Below are positions 35,653-47,146 of a DNA stretch of 64,000 nucleotides, piece by piece; within the stretch, counting starts at the first letter, position 1, and each line of letters opens with the position of its first letter. Source of the DNA: Varanus komodoensis (lineage: Eukaryota > Chordata > Lepidosauria > Squamata > Varanidae); assembly GCF_004798865.1 (NCBI RefSeq), contig NW_025336346.1:3128176-3192175 (forward strand). The letters are read 5' to 3'. The position numbers and the translations under genes are program-made. A model generated the notes under the pieces. The model ran no database searches. It was not told the origin of the DNA and saw nothing but the letters and a program-made list of their open reading frames with translations.

Positions 35653-36774
35653 GGCCTGCTGGGCTTGGGACAAGAGGGTGGGGGTGGGGCTGGGCCAAGG
35701 CGTTCACATCTGAGGTCATCAGAATAAGAGATGTTGTTTTGCATTTGCTGTCTTCATGCAGCTCTCACCACAATCACGTGGCATGTTTGCATGCTCTGCT
35801 AAGCCACCTGAGAAGAGGCCACGGTGGGTTGTGGGCTTACTTGGCGCTTCCAACAGAGGATCAGCACTTTGCAGCTTGCTATACCTCGTTCCCCCCCAGG
35901 CTTACTGCCCTCTCATCACTGGGATACCTCCCAGGCATTATCTCCTCTTTCTCTGTCTCAGCACGCTTTCTGCAATTGGTTTGCTAGGGTTGCTGGCTCA
36001 TGAGGGATCCCCCATCAGGTCACCAAATGCACACAATCTTCTGAGCCCCTATGAATGCAGTAATCTTGATTTTTTTTAAAAAAAAATTGGGGTCTTATGC
36101 AAGTGGACAGGAGCACAAGAGCACCTGCGCACCAATTTGCCAGATGTACGGCTATCCCCCTCTTGTCAATCTCCTTGTCAATTTCATCCTTCCCGTCGGC
36201 ACTTGCCTTGCCAGCGAACACAGTGTTTTCCTCCAAAGGATGCTTCACGGAGTACCAAAGCAATTAGGCCTGCCTGCAAAGCTCAGTTTCCTGCAGCTGC
36301 CAGCTCCTCCCAGCTCCCCTTTCCCCACTTGGCATTTGTTGCTTCCCTCTGCTGGTCTTTGCTGCTGGCTGTCGGGCAGATGTGGGTGTCACAGAGCCAT
36401 GATGGGGATCAACAAAGGCACGCACGTTTCAAGGCAGGGCAGGGAGCGAGAGGAGTCAGTTTTCAAGACAAACAAGTGAGGCAAATTGGTAAATATACAC
36501 CAATTTCATGGAAGAGCAGGAAAGTGGAGAGAAAAGTTACAGAAATTTAGCAGAGTGGGCTTGTGAATGTGTGCATTTACACGAGACCAACAACGATGAT
36601 TAAAATAATAGGTTAGAAATGCATCTGGGACACTCTCCGGTATCCTTTCTTCTCAGTTTTTAGGCACATGGAGTGGAGGACATGGTCAAAGGAGGAGAGG
36701 GGAGGCAGCCCTGGTGAGACTGCAGCCTTGCTGGGCGTGCGGGAGCCACTCTTGACAACCCATGATGATGTCAC

Positions 36775-36985
36775 CTTGTTGCGTTCAGACATCAGGATTA
36801 GCAGCCCTGACAACAAGCCACCCTGATCAATCCAAGAACAACTCATAGGTTCTCAGGGTGGCCTGTTCATGGAAAACAGCTCTGATGAGAAAAATGCTCT
36901 GCGTTCAGATGTCCCAACAAGCTACTCTGAATCAGCCCGTGGTGACAACTCACCATGGCTAATTGTGTGAATCAGGTTATTTTCA
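36775..36985. repeat. Two-unit imperfect direct repeat, 120-bp spacing
   Basis: The word gcgttcaga recurs at 36781 and 36901. It is followed in both units by a caacaag block and a cc-ctga/ctctgaatca block, and the second unit ends in caccatggctaattgtgtga. It resembles the CCATGG-containing repeat at 9285-9460. The class is not known. Confidence 0.4.
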
Positions 36986-37149
36986 TCACGCAGAAGTTAG
37001 TTACACAGATCAGATGGATTATGTTGAAGTACACTACCAAGAAGAGCTGAGGTTCCCCAGCTGAGAGAGGCAAGTTGCTTCACTCAGTCACGATCACTGG
37101 AAAATGGGAAATTCACTTTTTTCTCCAGTCCTTCTGCCCACGAACAGTA

Positions 37150-37423
<274 letters not shown>

Positions 37424-40400
37424 TCAAGGAAGAGAAACCGGGAGCATCCATCATTAAGCACAGAGCCTTCCATAATGCCCTCCAAACCCATAAAACGAAT
37501 GGCTTCATTTGAAACATGGGCACATGGAATAGAAACCTACAAACATGCCCATTCAAATAACAACAGATGTGCTTGTCAGCTGGAGATTCTTTCGCTAAGC
37601 CTGGAGATACTTACTACGGACCTGTTTATAGGACTCCTGTCCTCAGAGCGGCTCCCCGTCAGCGCCCTCCCCGAGGCTAGCCAGATGTGTGCAGCCCTGC
37701 CACGCACCAAAAAGTTGTGTCGTGAGCATTTACTGCGAAGTGCAAAACATCTGATCCTGGGCATGGTGGCTGCTGGCTGCACATAATCCACAGCTGGGAG
37801 AGGAAGCCGAGGCGCAGAGGAATGTTCTGGTGGCTGCGCTTGGACAGTGCGCTACATGCAACGAAGCAGCGCTGCTTGATGAGCCCTGCACGTAATTTTA
37901 TGGGCTGATGATTGGGAGCTCAGTTTTTGGTTATTTTATTAGTTAAACAGAAATTACTTGCAAACAGGCACCAAAGTGCTTAAGGCTAACTTACAACACT
38001 GTAACACTGTTGGATAGAATTAAGTCTCTGTGCAGCAAAAGTCAGTTCCTGCAACCAATCGGTAGATGGTAGTGCAGAAGAAACGTGGTTCCATTTTAGC
38101 TTCCAGCTGCTTCCCACCAATTATCCCTTTCCTGGTCGTGTTTTGGAAGAAGAATCCAGTGGAGGACAGCAGCTGGCTGTGTGTTTTCAGCCCCTGCACA
38201 CCGAATGGCCACATAGGTGGCCCCAGTGAAGCAGATCAAGTATCCACCACTTACCTATTCGTTTTTGCAAAATGCCTAAATTATGCTGAGCATTGTTACA
38301 CTGTGTTCTTATTCACCAACACATCTGCATAGCTTCATGTCACCAAAAGAATTCATTGGCTTGGCTACCATAGTCAAGAGGACCCACATGCCTCCACCCC
38401 CCCCCCCCCCGTCCCCACCCCATTTCATAAGAAAATCTAACATTTCAAGCAAAATGTACTTGACAGGCTGGTAACAATAACAGCAAGACAAATTGGCCAA
38501 GCAACATTTCTGGATGAAACCAGATTGGGATCTAGGTTTAAATACCTTTAAAAATGCTGTAGGTGCACAGATAGAAACCTGAGAGAAATGGAAGAGAATT
38601 CCCTATTCCCTCGGGGGTTAGCTGCAATCCTCACAGTAGCTGTGGAGGAATGAACCCTCCAGCAACCATACATTGTTCCCTGTGGTCATGCCAAGTATTA
38701 TGGGGTGGCTTGGTCCTGAATGAGCAGTGAAGACCCATTCGATGTATAAGAGACCTGTTCTTGGTGGAACTAAACTGCTAGAATGGGTTGGTGGATTTGG
38801 ATCAGCACAGATACTTGAATAGTTGGGCTCTGCCTGGGGCTGTGGCTACGCAGCCTATCATGACGTGTGTCAGCACTTCAGAAGCTACCACTTCATTACT
38901 GCTCACCTGAGTTTTTCCATCGTTCCACCCCTTTCTATCTCCAAAGACACATGCAAAAATAGTGCCTTGTCTTCCTTCCTTCCCTGTCACTCACTGCTGT
39001 TATGAGCAAGGTAGTGTTTGATCACATCTGTTGAAAGATTGGACTCCCCACTGAAGAAGCATTTGGAAAGTTATATTTAACATCCACCTCCCGTGTTTTG
39101 GTAATAGATGCTACCACTGGAAAAAACCCTTTTGCTTTCCCCGCCTCCTCCCACCCACACTTTCTGCCCTTGCTTGTCTGCAGGCAGGTGCAGCGAGTCT
39201 GGGAATATGCTATAAACATGCAGAGATGATTTCCAAGTTCCAAGGAATCGGCCGGAAGGTGCAGGTGCTTCTTGGTGGCAGCAGGACTCTGGTACAGTGC
39301 CAACCCCACAGGCGAGCCCTTTGTGAACCGGAAAGGGCCAGTGCTGCCTCTGGTGAGGCCCGTTGCCGCCCTTCGTGTTCTGCTAGGCGGGGGAAGAGAA
39401 AGGTGCTTCAGGGCAGCATTGCAGATGGTGCATCGCACTGCGCTTGAGAAACAGTCTTTCGGCCGAGCTCCCTGTTACGCAGATTGTGAAGCATGTTGCT
39501 GAGGGCTGGGTTTCCACTATGCTAATAAAAGCACACATGGCCACGATTTGGGTCAGGACTGATTTTTTGGTGGGGAGGGGAGGACGAAACTTCTCCTCTG
39601 CCCATCTCCCACCATCACCAAAAAATGCATTCCCTATGGAGGGAAGTCCCCACTGGCATCAGTGGAGCAGAGGAGAGTCTCAGGGAACAATTTCAGGGAG
39701 TAAATGGTGGTGGTGACTGGGAAAAGGTTTAACTCGCCCTTCCAGTTCTATGCTGGTCCTAATCCAAATCAGGGCTGTGCACACTGACACTGGAGTAAAT
39801 AAGACCCTAGCCCTCATTTATGCACTTCACAATTTGTGTGCCGTGATGCCTGGCTCTAAGCAAAAGCAGAGATGCCGGAGGGCCGCACCCTCTCCTTCCT
39901 TTCCTATGTGTAAGGAGGAGGAGAGCAAAGCTGTGTGGGGAACATACAAGCTACTCACTCCAGAGCCCGAGCCACCTAGCAGGAGAACTTTTCTGTTTGC
40001 TCTTAATTCTAGGGAGCCTCCTGCAAACCCGGCAGGTTTGACAAAAGTACCCCATTTCGTGTATCGATAGCGTGTGCAAAGTTTCCAAGGAAGTTCTGTC
40101 CACCTTCTTTTCCGGCACTTCAAGGTCAGTGCAGGTAATGAAACCTGTGCCAGCATGTTAGACGCACCATTAAAGGGGCAGTGGCTCAGTGCGGGAGCAG
40201 ACAGGCAGGAAGACCAACTGTCTAAATAGCTCACACCCAATGAGGCGGAATCCAGCAATAAAGCATGGCCGAGCCGCTTCCCCGTCCCTGTGACGGAACT
40301 GATGCCAGTCACACAGCTGCTTCCTCAATGATTTGGTCATGTTTCCCAACTCATTTATAATCTTCCATATGCAAAGATTTGGGGGGGGGGCTGTTGTCCA

Positions 40401-41933
40401 CCCCTCATGGGCTTATGCACGGATTTTAGCTGGGAAAGCTCATTGTCATTTGAGCAAGTGAACAAGAGGCGGGTTAGGACTTCGCCTGCCTGCTCTCTAG
40501 CGTAGTTCAGGATGCCACACGCTGCACTCCGAAGACGCCCCATGCAAGGGAGGGACGAGATCCATATATCCAGTTGGGTATTTATCCTGGTCCCCATACT
40601 GCATAATTGTGTAAGGCAGGCCTGCCAGTGCCAAGGCTAAAGCTGCAGCCTGAGACAAATGCCGCTATGAAACAGGCATCACGAACCTTCTGGCCACTGC
40701 TCTCTTCAGCTTGGTAGTTCCTGGAGGAAACGTGTAAATTTCACCAGTTTCACTTGCCTGCCACCCAGGCAGAATAGAAGTACAGGCTCAGTCAACTCTG
40801 TTGAATCCAGAATGCAACCAATGCCCATGTACTGGTTAAAAATGAACAAGCCTTGATTCATAACGTCTCTAGTGGTCAAGAGGTCCTGTCCTATGAAGGA
40901 GAGTAGTCTCTTCCTGCTCCCCCCTCCAGTCCGGGGCATCATGGAAGAGGCCATTTTGGAATCCTGCTTGTCCTGAGGTGTTTGTTTTGATGGACAGAGA
41001 GCCGCAAACACTTGTCTGCAACAGTGTCGCGCTTTTCCTCATCACTAGTCAGTTACCTTGACCTGAATCAATGGCACTATTTATCTGTAACTAACAGCTG
41101 CTTCACATTTCATGGCATAGAAGTGCTTTTACAGGTTTGGCTTGGGAACAAAGCTATTTTTGCAAATATATCTGTCTTCACCTTCTGTTCTAGTTTTACC
41201 TGGGTGAGCCGGCTTGCTGTTTAAATGCCTCATGCCCTGTGATAGTGAAAAGCTCCTACATCTGATTTAGGCCTGCGTGTAAAGTGCTTCAGGGGAGGGG
41301 GAATTTGGCTTCAAGGGTGTCAGTGAAGGAATAAGTGGCTGCTCACAGGCCAGGTGCAGTGTTGTCATGGAAAGCTCAGAGGACACGCTAGCCAAGATGA
41401 GGGATCGGGAACGTCGTTGTCACTCCAGTAAGGGCAGAGCTGACACAGAGGGGCTCCTGACGCCTGCCAAATGCAACTAGGTCCAGTGCCACCAGTGACT
41501 ACACTACAGGGTAACCCTTTCCGCACAGCCCTTAACTCCCTCCGACAGAAAGCGAGCTGGAGTGCAGCTCAGGCTGTGGCATCCAACTGCAGGGAGCTGG
41601 TCTGAAAAACAAAGAAAGCAGCAGCCGGGACAGAAGGAAACACTGCAAGGTAGCGCTCGCCTGCTAACTGCCAGTAACTGTATCTTTGATATCTGCTTTA
41701 AATGTCGAACGACACTGCACCACCAGCTGAACTGTGCTGTGGTGTGGGGTGGTCCCCACACAAACATACCCCCAAAGCATCCCTGGATTTGATCCCGCTG
41801 TCAGCACTGGCACTGGAGTAGCGCTGAGGCAGAGTCTCAGCATTCCCGTTGAAAAGGGGCTGACATACTGGGGAAGGGCCTGAGCCTGCAGCAACATAAA
41901 AGAATGTGGCCATAAATGCCACCAGCAACACTT

Positions 41934-41960
41934 TGTGTGTGTGTGTGTGTGGGGGGGGGG
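41934..41960. repeat. (TG)n followed by (G)n
   Basis: Eight or nine TG units followed by ten G. Confidence 0.95.
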
Positions 41961-42039
41961 TCTGAAGGAAGAACCACTTCCCTGGAATGAACCAGCGAAG
42001 GAAACCTGTATCTTTTCTCTTAGAGGCTGGGAACAGGCA

Positions 42040-42165
42040 ACGCGTGGTCCTCCGGCTGCCTGGCCTGTAATCCCCACCAGCCCTGGTTGGCCATGTGGTG
42101 GGTGATGAAGGCCGATGCGTCTGAAGGGTCATATGCTGCCCACCCTGGCCTAGAGAGACCAGGAA
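42040..42165. mobile_element. Probable hAT-type MITE, degraded
   Basis: The text gcgtggtcctccggctgcct, then taatccccaccagccctggt and tggccatgtggtgggtgatg, follows the layout of the palindromic MITE at 45249-45383 (TGGTGCCTTCCAG...CCCATCAG...CCAACATGGCCAGTGTGAGGAATG). The second terminal inverted repeat is poorly kept and no target duplication is visible. Confidence 0.45.
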
Positions 42166-42686
42166 GCCCAAGTCACAGCGGGGTGGCTGGGTCTGCATAT
42201 GATCTGGGGCAACACGCAGCAGCTCCAGTACCAAATGCAGCCCTTCCCTCGGATCGTTTCCGCCATGCTTCACCCGGCCTTCTGCTCCCCGTGCTTGTGG
42301 AACGTGTGTTTCTTCGTGCGTGTGCACTGCGGCGCTGGGGGTGGCCCCTGGGCTACAGTTGAGGGGTGGGTGGGTGGGCTGGGGTGGGCAGGGATTGGAG
42401 TGTGGATACTGACGTTCCTCCCTGCCGTGGGAGCCAGCAGCATCCATCCAGCGGGGGGCTTCTCCGGCTCTTAGAGCACGTCCACTGCAGGATGCAACAT
42501 GAAGCTCTTCTCCTGGGACACCCCTGCTGGGATTGGGGGTGAGCTGTGCAACTCGCTCCCAGCTGCAGCGCTCCACGGTCCTGAAGGGGAGGCCAGCCCA
42601 GAGGGTGGAGGACCGGCGGCTGGCTACCTTAACAGGGCCGCCACAGCACCGGTGCAGCCAGGTGAGGGTGCCGGAGGAATACTCAC

Positions 42687-42794
42687 CGTCTTGTTGGGCC
42701 AGTTGTACTTCTCAAACACGTCCTGCACGCGGTCTTCCCCTCCGTCAGTGAACATCATGATCATCTTATTGCAGTTGGCTCTTGTGATGTTGGA
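42687..42794 (-). CDS. CACNA2D2: CACNA2D2 exon, vWA domain with the TDGGED metal-site loop (108 bp)
   Basis: The minus strand encodes 36 residues: [19 protein letters not shown], then [17 protein letters not shown]. The acceptor is ctcggcag|TCC, the donor is AAGACG|gtgagt, and both ends are phase 0. [11 protein letters not shown] is the central beta-strand and loop of the vWA domain. Its aspartate is the expected third metal-coordinating position of the MIDAS (metal-ion-dependent adhesion site), which family work links to binding of partner proteins and channel trafficking. Two N-glycosylation sequons are present, N-I-T and [16 protein letters not shown] is the clearest alpha2delta-2 signature in the window, since alpha2delta-1 has RAQEIFNKYNKDK at this place (from memory). 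Confidence 0.97.
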
Positions 42795-43784
42795 CTGCCG
42801 AGAAGAGGCAGGTATTTGCATGAGTACAGAACTCAAAGCCACGGACATGGCACCACACAAGCATTATGGGAGCGATGAGGCCAGTAAGCTTAACACTGAT
42901 TGGTCCAAATAAAGCAGGGGCAGGCCACGTCAGCCCTGTGGCTGCAGCATTCTATTCTACTGAGTCAGGCTGATTTGAGACTATTCAGACCGTTGTTTTT
43001 ACCTATTTGAAGGAGGAAAAAGGACTGGCACATGTGTTAAAATCATGCACATGTAGATGGAAGTCATGCCTGGTTGCATGTGGAAGAAAACAGAAGGAAG
43101 GCATTCTGTGTGTGTGTGTGTCCACGTATGAGTATGCTTCCACATATATAAAAGAAATTGGCAAAAGATGCACATGCAGGCAAGCACAGGTATTCGACAT
43201 GGGTGTACACAAAACCCTGCTCCCGAAAGCCGTTGCTACAGCTTCCTGCCTTCTTCCATCCCCTCCTCAGCTGGAGGAGCTGGCACTGAGGAATCTGTTT
43301 TCTTTAGCTGCTTCTCCAGGGGTGAAGGTGGTGCAGATGAACAGGGAGAAGGAGGGGCTGTCAGGACGGAAATTATGTTGTGGCTATTACCGCTCAGCGA
43401 TTAATAGGACTATTCATCTTTATTTTGCTCAACGTCACTGCAGCCCATCTGATCCAAGCCCTCTCAGATGGGCCCTGCTAACTTTCTAATGAAATGGAAG
43501 AGGCAGCTGCTTTCATTGAAACTTAAGTGCCGACTGCAGAAGCTTTCCATTTACTGGGGGAGAGGCTGGCATTGACAGCACCCTGCCCCACTGCAGCCCT
43601 TCAGAGGCAGGGACCCACATATTGTTGGGACGAAGAACGCCGGTGCCCCTGGCCTGTTGCCCATATTTCCCCCAGTGCCGGGAAGGAATGCCACAGAAGC
43701 AGTTTCCAGGGATGGAGTGCCGATTGTGGAGGAATGTCCCCCAGTCATAGCCTCTCTCCCAGAAGGCAATACCCAATGGGGTCT

Positions 43785-43985
43785 GGGACTGAGAGGTTCA
43801 GGCTACCACCAGGGAGACCCTGGTCCAAATCCCTGCACAGCCCCAAAGTTCTTGGGCCAGATGCTATTTCTCAGCCTAACTGGCTTCCCAGAGTTGTTTT
43901 GGGATAAAATGAAGTGCAGCAGAACTTTGTAGGCCACTTTCAGTTCCTTGGGCCAGATATATAATGGGGGGCCAGTGCAAGTGGT
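43785..43985 (+). repeat. tRNA-derived SINE (type 1)
   Basis: The text gagaggttcaggctaccacc, then gagaccctggtccaaatccc (box B-like, GGTCCAAATCC) forms the tRNA-like head. A body with gggccagatgctatttctca and gcctaactggcttcccagag follows, then a LINE-like tail, gccactttcagttccttgg. It matches the copies at 26940-27125, 44146-44310 and 48565-48782. Confidence 0.7.
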
Positions 43986-44145
43986 GAAAATTTGGATGGG
44001 AATCCAGGGTTCTGGACACAGGGTGATGCAGACTCACAACAGCTGCTGTTTGGGGGGAAGGGGCAGTGGGAATACATAACAGCATTATTTCTTCCCTTTT
44101 CAGCTTCTCTTCTTCTAAGGAACTTGCAGCTGTACACATGATTCC

Positions 44146-44310
44146 TCTTCCCATTTTATCCTCACCACAACCTTGTGAGGTAGGCTAGTGTGAGAGCTGT
44201 GCCTGGCCCAAGGAGACCTAGTGAGCATCATGGCTAAAAGGGGATGTGAGGCTGAGTCACCCTGTCCTGGCCAGCAATGTGCCCACTCGTTATGTCACCA
44301 AGGAAGATGG
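44146..44310 (-). repeat. tRNA-derived SINE (type 1), minus strand
   Basis: The plus strand reads cccattttatcctcaccaca, then accttgtgaggtaggctagt, ctggcccaaggagacctagt and gagcatcatggctaaaagg. This is the reversed body of the SINE at 43785-43985. It lies only 160 bp from that copy, in the opposite orientation. Confidence 0.65.
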
Positions 44311-44635
44311 GAGCTGGTGGACAAGGCCTGTGGGCATTTCTCATGATACTCTCCCCCACTTGGTATGAGGAAGCTTTTGGGAAATGGTTGACATAGGAAT
44401 CTAGAAATGATAGTATCCATGTGAGGCACACTCTCAATGCCCACAAGCTCAGGAAATTTCTGAGCTGCTCATGCATCTTCAGAGCAAAGTAGCATGCCTC
44501 CAGAGATGCGTGGATGCATTTCTGGTGACTTTCTCCCTGGCCTCACCAAAAGCAACTGCTTTGGAGCAGGAGTATGGAACTCCCGGCAATCCTGAGTGCC
44601 AGAACAGGTCTGTGGAAGATGTCTCCAAATTACCA

Positions 44636-44912
44636 AACATGAGTTTGCATTCCATTTTGCAACTTCACCATTTGATTTGTACAAATTATTTTTTAGTCTC
44701 AAGGAAAAATTTCTACAATTTTGGAAAACTGCACACATTTGGAGAGTTTTGCTTTATTTTTACATTTGGTTGTTCATTTTCCTATTTGCACACAATGAAC
44801 AGCAATCACAAACGAGAATATAAATTGAGTGCAAGATGATCAGTTAGAGCGGGTTTGGGGAATCTTGTCAAGTTCAGGCATCAGTCTTTGACTATCCCTA
44901 ATCCCCTCCATG
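44636..44912 (-). repeat. AT-rich uncharacterised repeat
   Basis: Read on the minus strand it starts near 44908 with agggattagggatagtc, then agactgatgcctgaacttg. It continues as an AT-rich body with repeated atttg/caaat words (tttgatttgtacaaattatt, cctatttgcacacaatgaac on the plus strand). It shares TTAGGGAT with 22787 and 61031 and TTTGCACA words with 23190-23290. The family is unknown. Confidence 0.35.
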
Positions 44913-44994
44913 CATTTTATTTGAATTCTAGGACTTTTCTCCTCACAATCCTCCCACCCACCCCACACATGCCTGGCCTTCAACCCTTGCTTAC

Positions 44995-45153
44995 ATTTTG
45001 CAGCTGTTCAAAAGCATACTCAAAGCCCGCCTTGTAGTCAGTGGTTCCTTGAGCCTCCATTCCTTCTACGTCTTCTTTGAACACTTTCTTGTTGCGTATA
45101 TTTGCCTGGACCAAATGCTTGAAACAGGAGACAGGCTGTGCCTTTTGGTTAAA
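44995..45153 (-). CDS. CACNA2D2: CACNA2D2 exon, vWA domain with metal-site threonine (159 bp)
   Basis: The minus strand encodes 53 residues: [31 protein letters not shown], then [12 protein letters not shown] and [10 protein letters not shown]. The acceptor is gctttccag|TTTAAC and the donor is CAAAAT|gtaagc, with phase 0 at both ends. The GTTDYKAG tract carries the threonine expected at the second MIDAS loop of the vWA domain. PVSCF and [14 protein letters not shown] are shared with remembered alpha2delta-2. [15 protein letters not shown] departs from the mammalian EAVQGMVAKGTTGYK, and its TDYK is as in alpha2delta-1. Upstream, the 12-kb intron is full of repeats; none touches the splice sites. 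Confidence 0.97.
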
Positions 45154-45248
45154 CTGGAAAGCAAGATACAGGGAATTGTAATGCATTAGAACAGGCCAGG
45201 AGACAGTGCAGATGACGCTCATTTGATCCCCACCCCTGTTGTTTAGTG

Positions 45249-45383
45249 CAGCTTTCTCCACCTTGGTGCCTTCCAGTTGTTTTGGCCCTCATTTCCCATC
45301 AGAGGCTGCCAACATGGCCAGTGTGAGGAATGCTGGGAGTCACACTTCAAAATATCTGGGGGGTGCCAAGTTAGGGGAGGCAG
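45249..45383. mobile_element. hAT-type MITE with 8-bp target-site duplication
   Basis: The element begins cagctttctccaccttggtg and ends gggtgccaagttaggggagg-cag, and these are imperfect inverted repeats. It is flanked by gtttagtg (45241-45248) and gattagtg (45384-45391), an 8-bp duplication with one mismatch. CAG-type ends and an 8-bp duplication are the hAT signature. The 135-bp interior is largely palindromic (cccatcaga...gctgggagtc) and has no coding capacity, so it depends on a transposase from elsewhere. Confidence 0.8.
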
Positions 45384-45894
45384 GATTAGTGAATGACAGA
45401 GTCATGTGTGCTTTGAACAGTACCAAGACGAGACTATCTTGTTCCTATCGGCAAACTTAGCCTTTGATGCAGACAGCCAAGTGGGATCATTAGGGATCAG
45501 TCTGGGTCTGGAGAAATTAGCTACTGTTGGCAGAGACCTCCTAACCACACAGGTATCCGCTCCACCATTGCCAGATAGCTCGACACCAGACATGCATTTT
45601 AGCCAAGTCATTGAAGAAAACTGGAAAGAGAGGGAGCCAGGGTGTTTGGGAGATGTACGTGAACGGGGCAAAGAACACAGGGCTCCCATGCTACGTATCT
45701 GGGGAGAAGAGATCAGCCAAAGCCAGCTAAGCGGGGGCGGGGGGTGTTGTGACACTAGGAAGATCTGCAGTTTATCCAGTTCTGATCGTCTGCCCGCAGT
45801 TCATGGAGAATGGCTGGTCAGCAGTCACGGCCCTTTAAGCTCTACCACCAGTTTTTGCATCCTTGCATGTATCTGTGTTAAGCTGAATTAAATC

Positions 45895-46030
45895 TAAGAA
45901 CTCTGGGAACTGTAGTTTTTCAGGAGGGGAGGAAGGACACTAGGAAGCCCCAGTAGAGAGTTCTCATTATCTCAGCCAACTATTTTGCAAGACTCTTTTA
46001 GGGAAAGCGTGACAGTTAGAGGGATATAAG
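45895..46030. repeat. Possible MITE-like repeat
   Basis: It opens with ctaagaactctgggaactgt and agtttttcaggag, a word that resembles widespread squamate repeats. A reversed relative may lie at 7660-7690 (gctgcaattcccaggactcc). No ends or target duplication were identified. Confidence 0.3.
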
Positions 46031-47070
46031 ATGGATATTTGCAGCACATGTGAGAGACTCTAAAGGTGCGGACACAAAGCCCTGTCATAGGAGATCTGTC
46101 TGTCTGACTGCTATTCTGTCCTTCTTCCACGTTCCTTGCTTTTATCTTTACAGAAGTCCTGTGTGGTGTGAGAGGCTGAGAGAGGGAGACTGGCAGAATG
46201 TCCTCAAGCCAACCTCATGGCTGAGTGAGGTTCTGAACCAGTTTTCTCTTGAACTTGACTTGACCATGAGCTTTTGGTGGTTCTAAAAGAACTAATGGTC
46301 TGCAGAAGTTATTTGTGGCCTCCCCATTCCCCTCGTGAATGTAATACTTGCAGTTCACTATTTGAAGTGCACAAGACCAGAAGGACAAATGAAGTGGCTG
46401 AGATCAAACTGCGTGATGAGAAGTGGGAGAAATGAATTCTCGGTCTCTTTGCTGAAGGCCAGGGCCTTTTCATTCAGAAGGCCCAAATCTGCACCTGGGT
46501 TTCTATGGGACTGTGGAGGAGCTTGTTGGCATCAATGGAATGATGCGATTTTTCTTTCTCCGTCTGTGACTGAGAACAGAATGAATTTGTGGAGAGCATT
46601 GCTGTGATTACCTGAACACCTCCAGGCGTGCTTTCTGCAGAGCATTTCAGTACCTTATCACAAGGTCACAGGCCCAGTTAAGTGGGTGCCCTGTGCTAAG
46701 CTCCTGTTCAGAGAGGGCTGACTTCTCACTCCGAGAATCTGGCCAGGCGGGTGAAGCGAGAAAGCACTCATTTTTGCTTATGGCTTAGTTTGCTGGAAGT
46801 ATGGAACATTCATTTAGGAGGCAGTGATCCAGCAAAAGTAACGAGGCTAGACTCGTTAATTAGCACAGGCGCGCTCCTTGCCAGACAGCAGGCACATGAT
46901 ATGGAGAATGACGGAGCTCTTCATTTCCTTCCCGATATACCTTTCTTTAGGGTTGTGGAGAAAATAGTTGGAAAACTATTACCAGTGAGGAAGAGGAATG
47001 GATTTAATTTGTATCAGGGTTCAAATTAATCAGGGCTTAACACTCATGCTAGATTCCAGGCTTAAAGCAA

Positions 47071-47146
47071 CCTTTTCCTGCCTGGCTGAGGATGATGAGA
47101 CTCATAGTCCAAGACATTTGGAAGGCGCCAGGTTGGGGGAGGCTGC
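47071..47146. mobile_element. hAT-type MITE remnant
   Basis: The text gagactcatagtccaagaca, tttggaaggcgccaggttgg and gggaggctg gives the second half of the palindromic MITE seen at 45249-45383. The left end (aaccttttcctgcctggctg) joins it directly, so the middle seems deleted. Confidence 0.55.

Larger units (their letters stand above)
42795..44994 (-). other. CACNA2D2: CACNA2D2 intron, 2.2 kb
   Basis: It contains a plus-strand SINE at 43785-43985, a minus-strand SINE of the same type at 44146-44310 and an AT-rich block at 44636-44912. In 42800-43780 I see only a (TG)6 run near 43110. Confidence 0.9.

Noticed and set aside
41698-42576. Longest open frame (292 codons, minus strand), starting close to a CACNA2D2 donor
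   Set aside because: It has no domain, signal peptide or family likeness. It runs through a TG microsatellite and a degraded MITE. It is a GC-rich chance frame in an intron.
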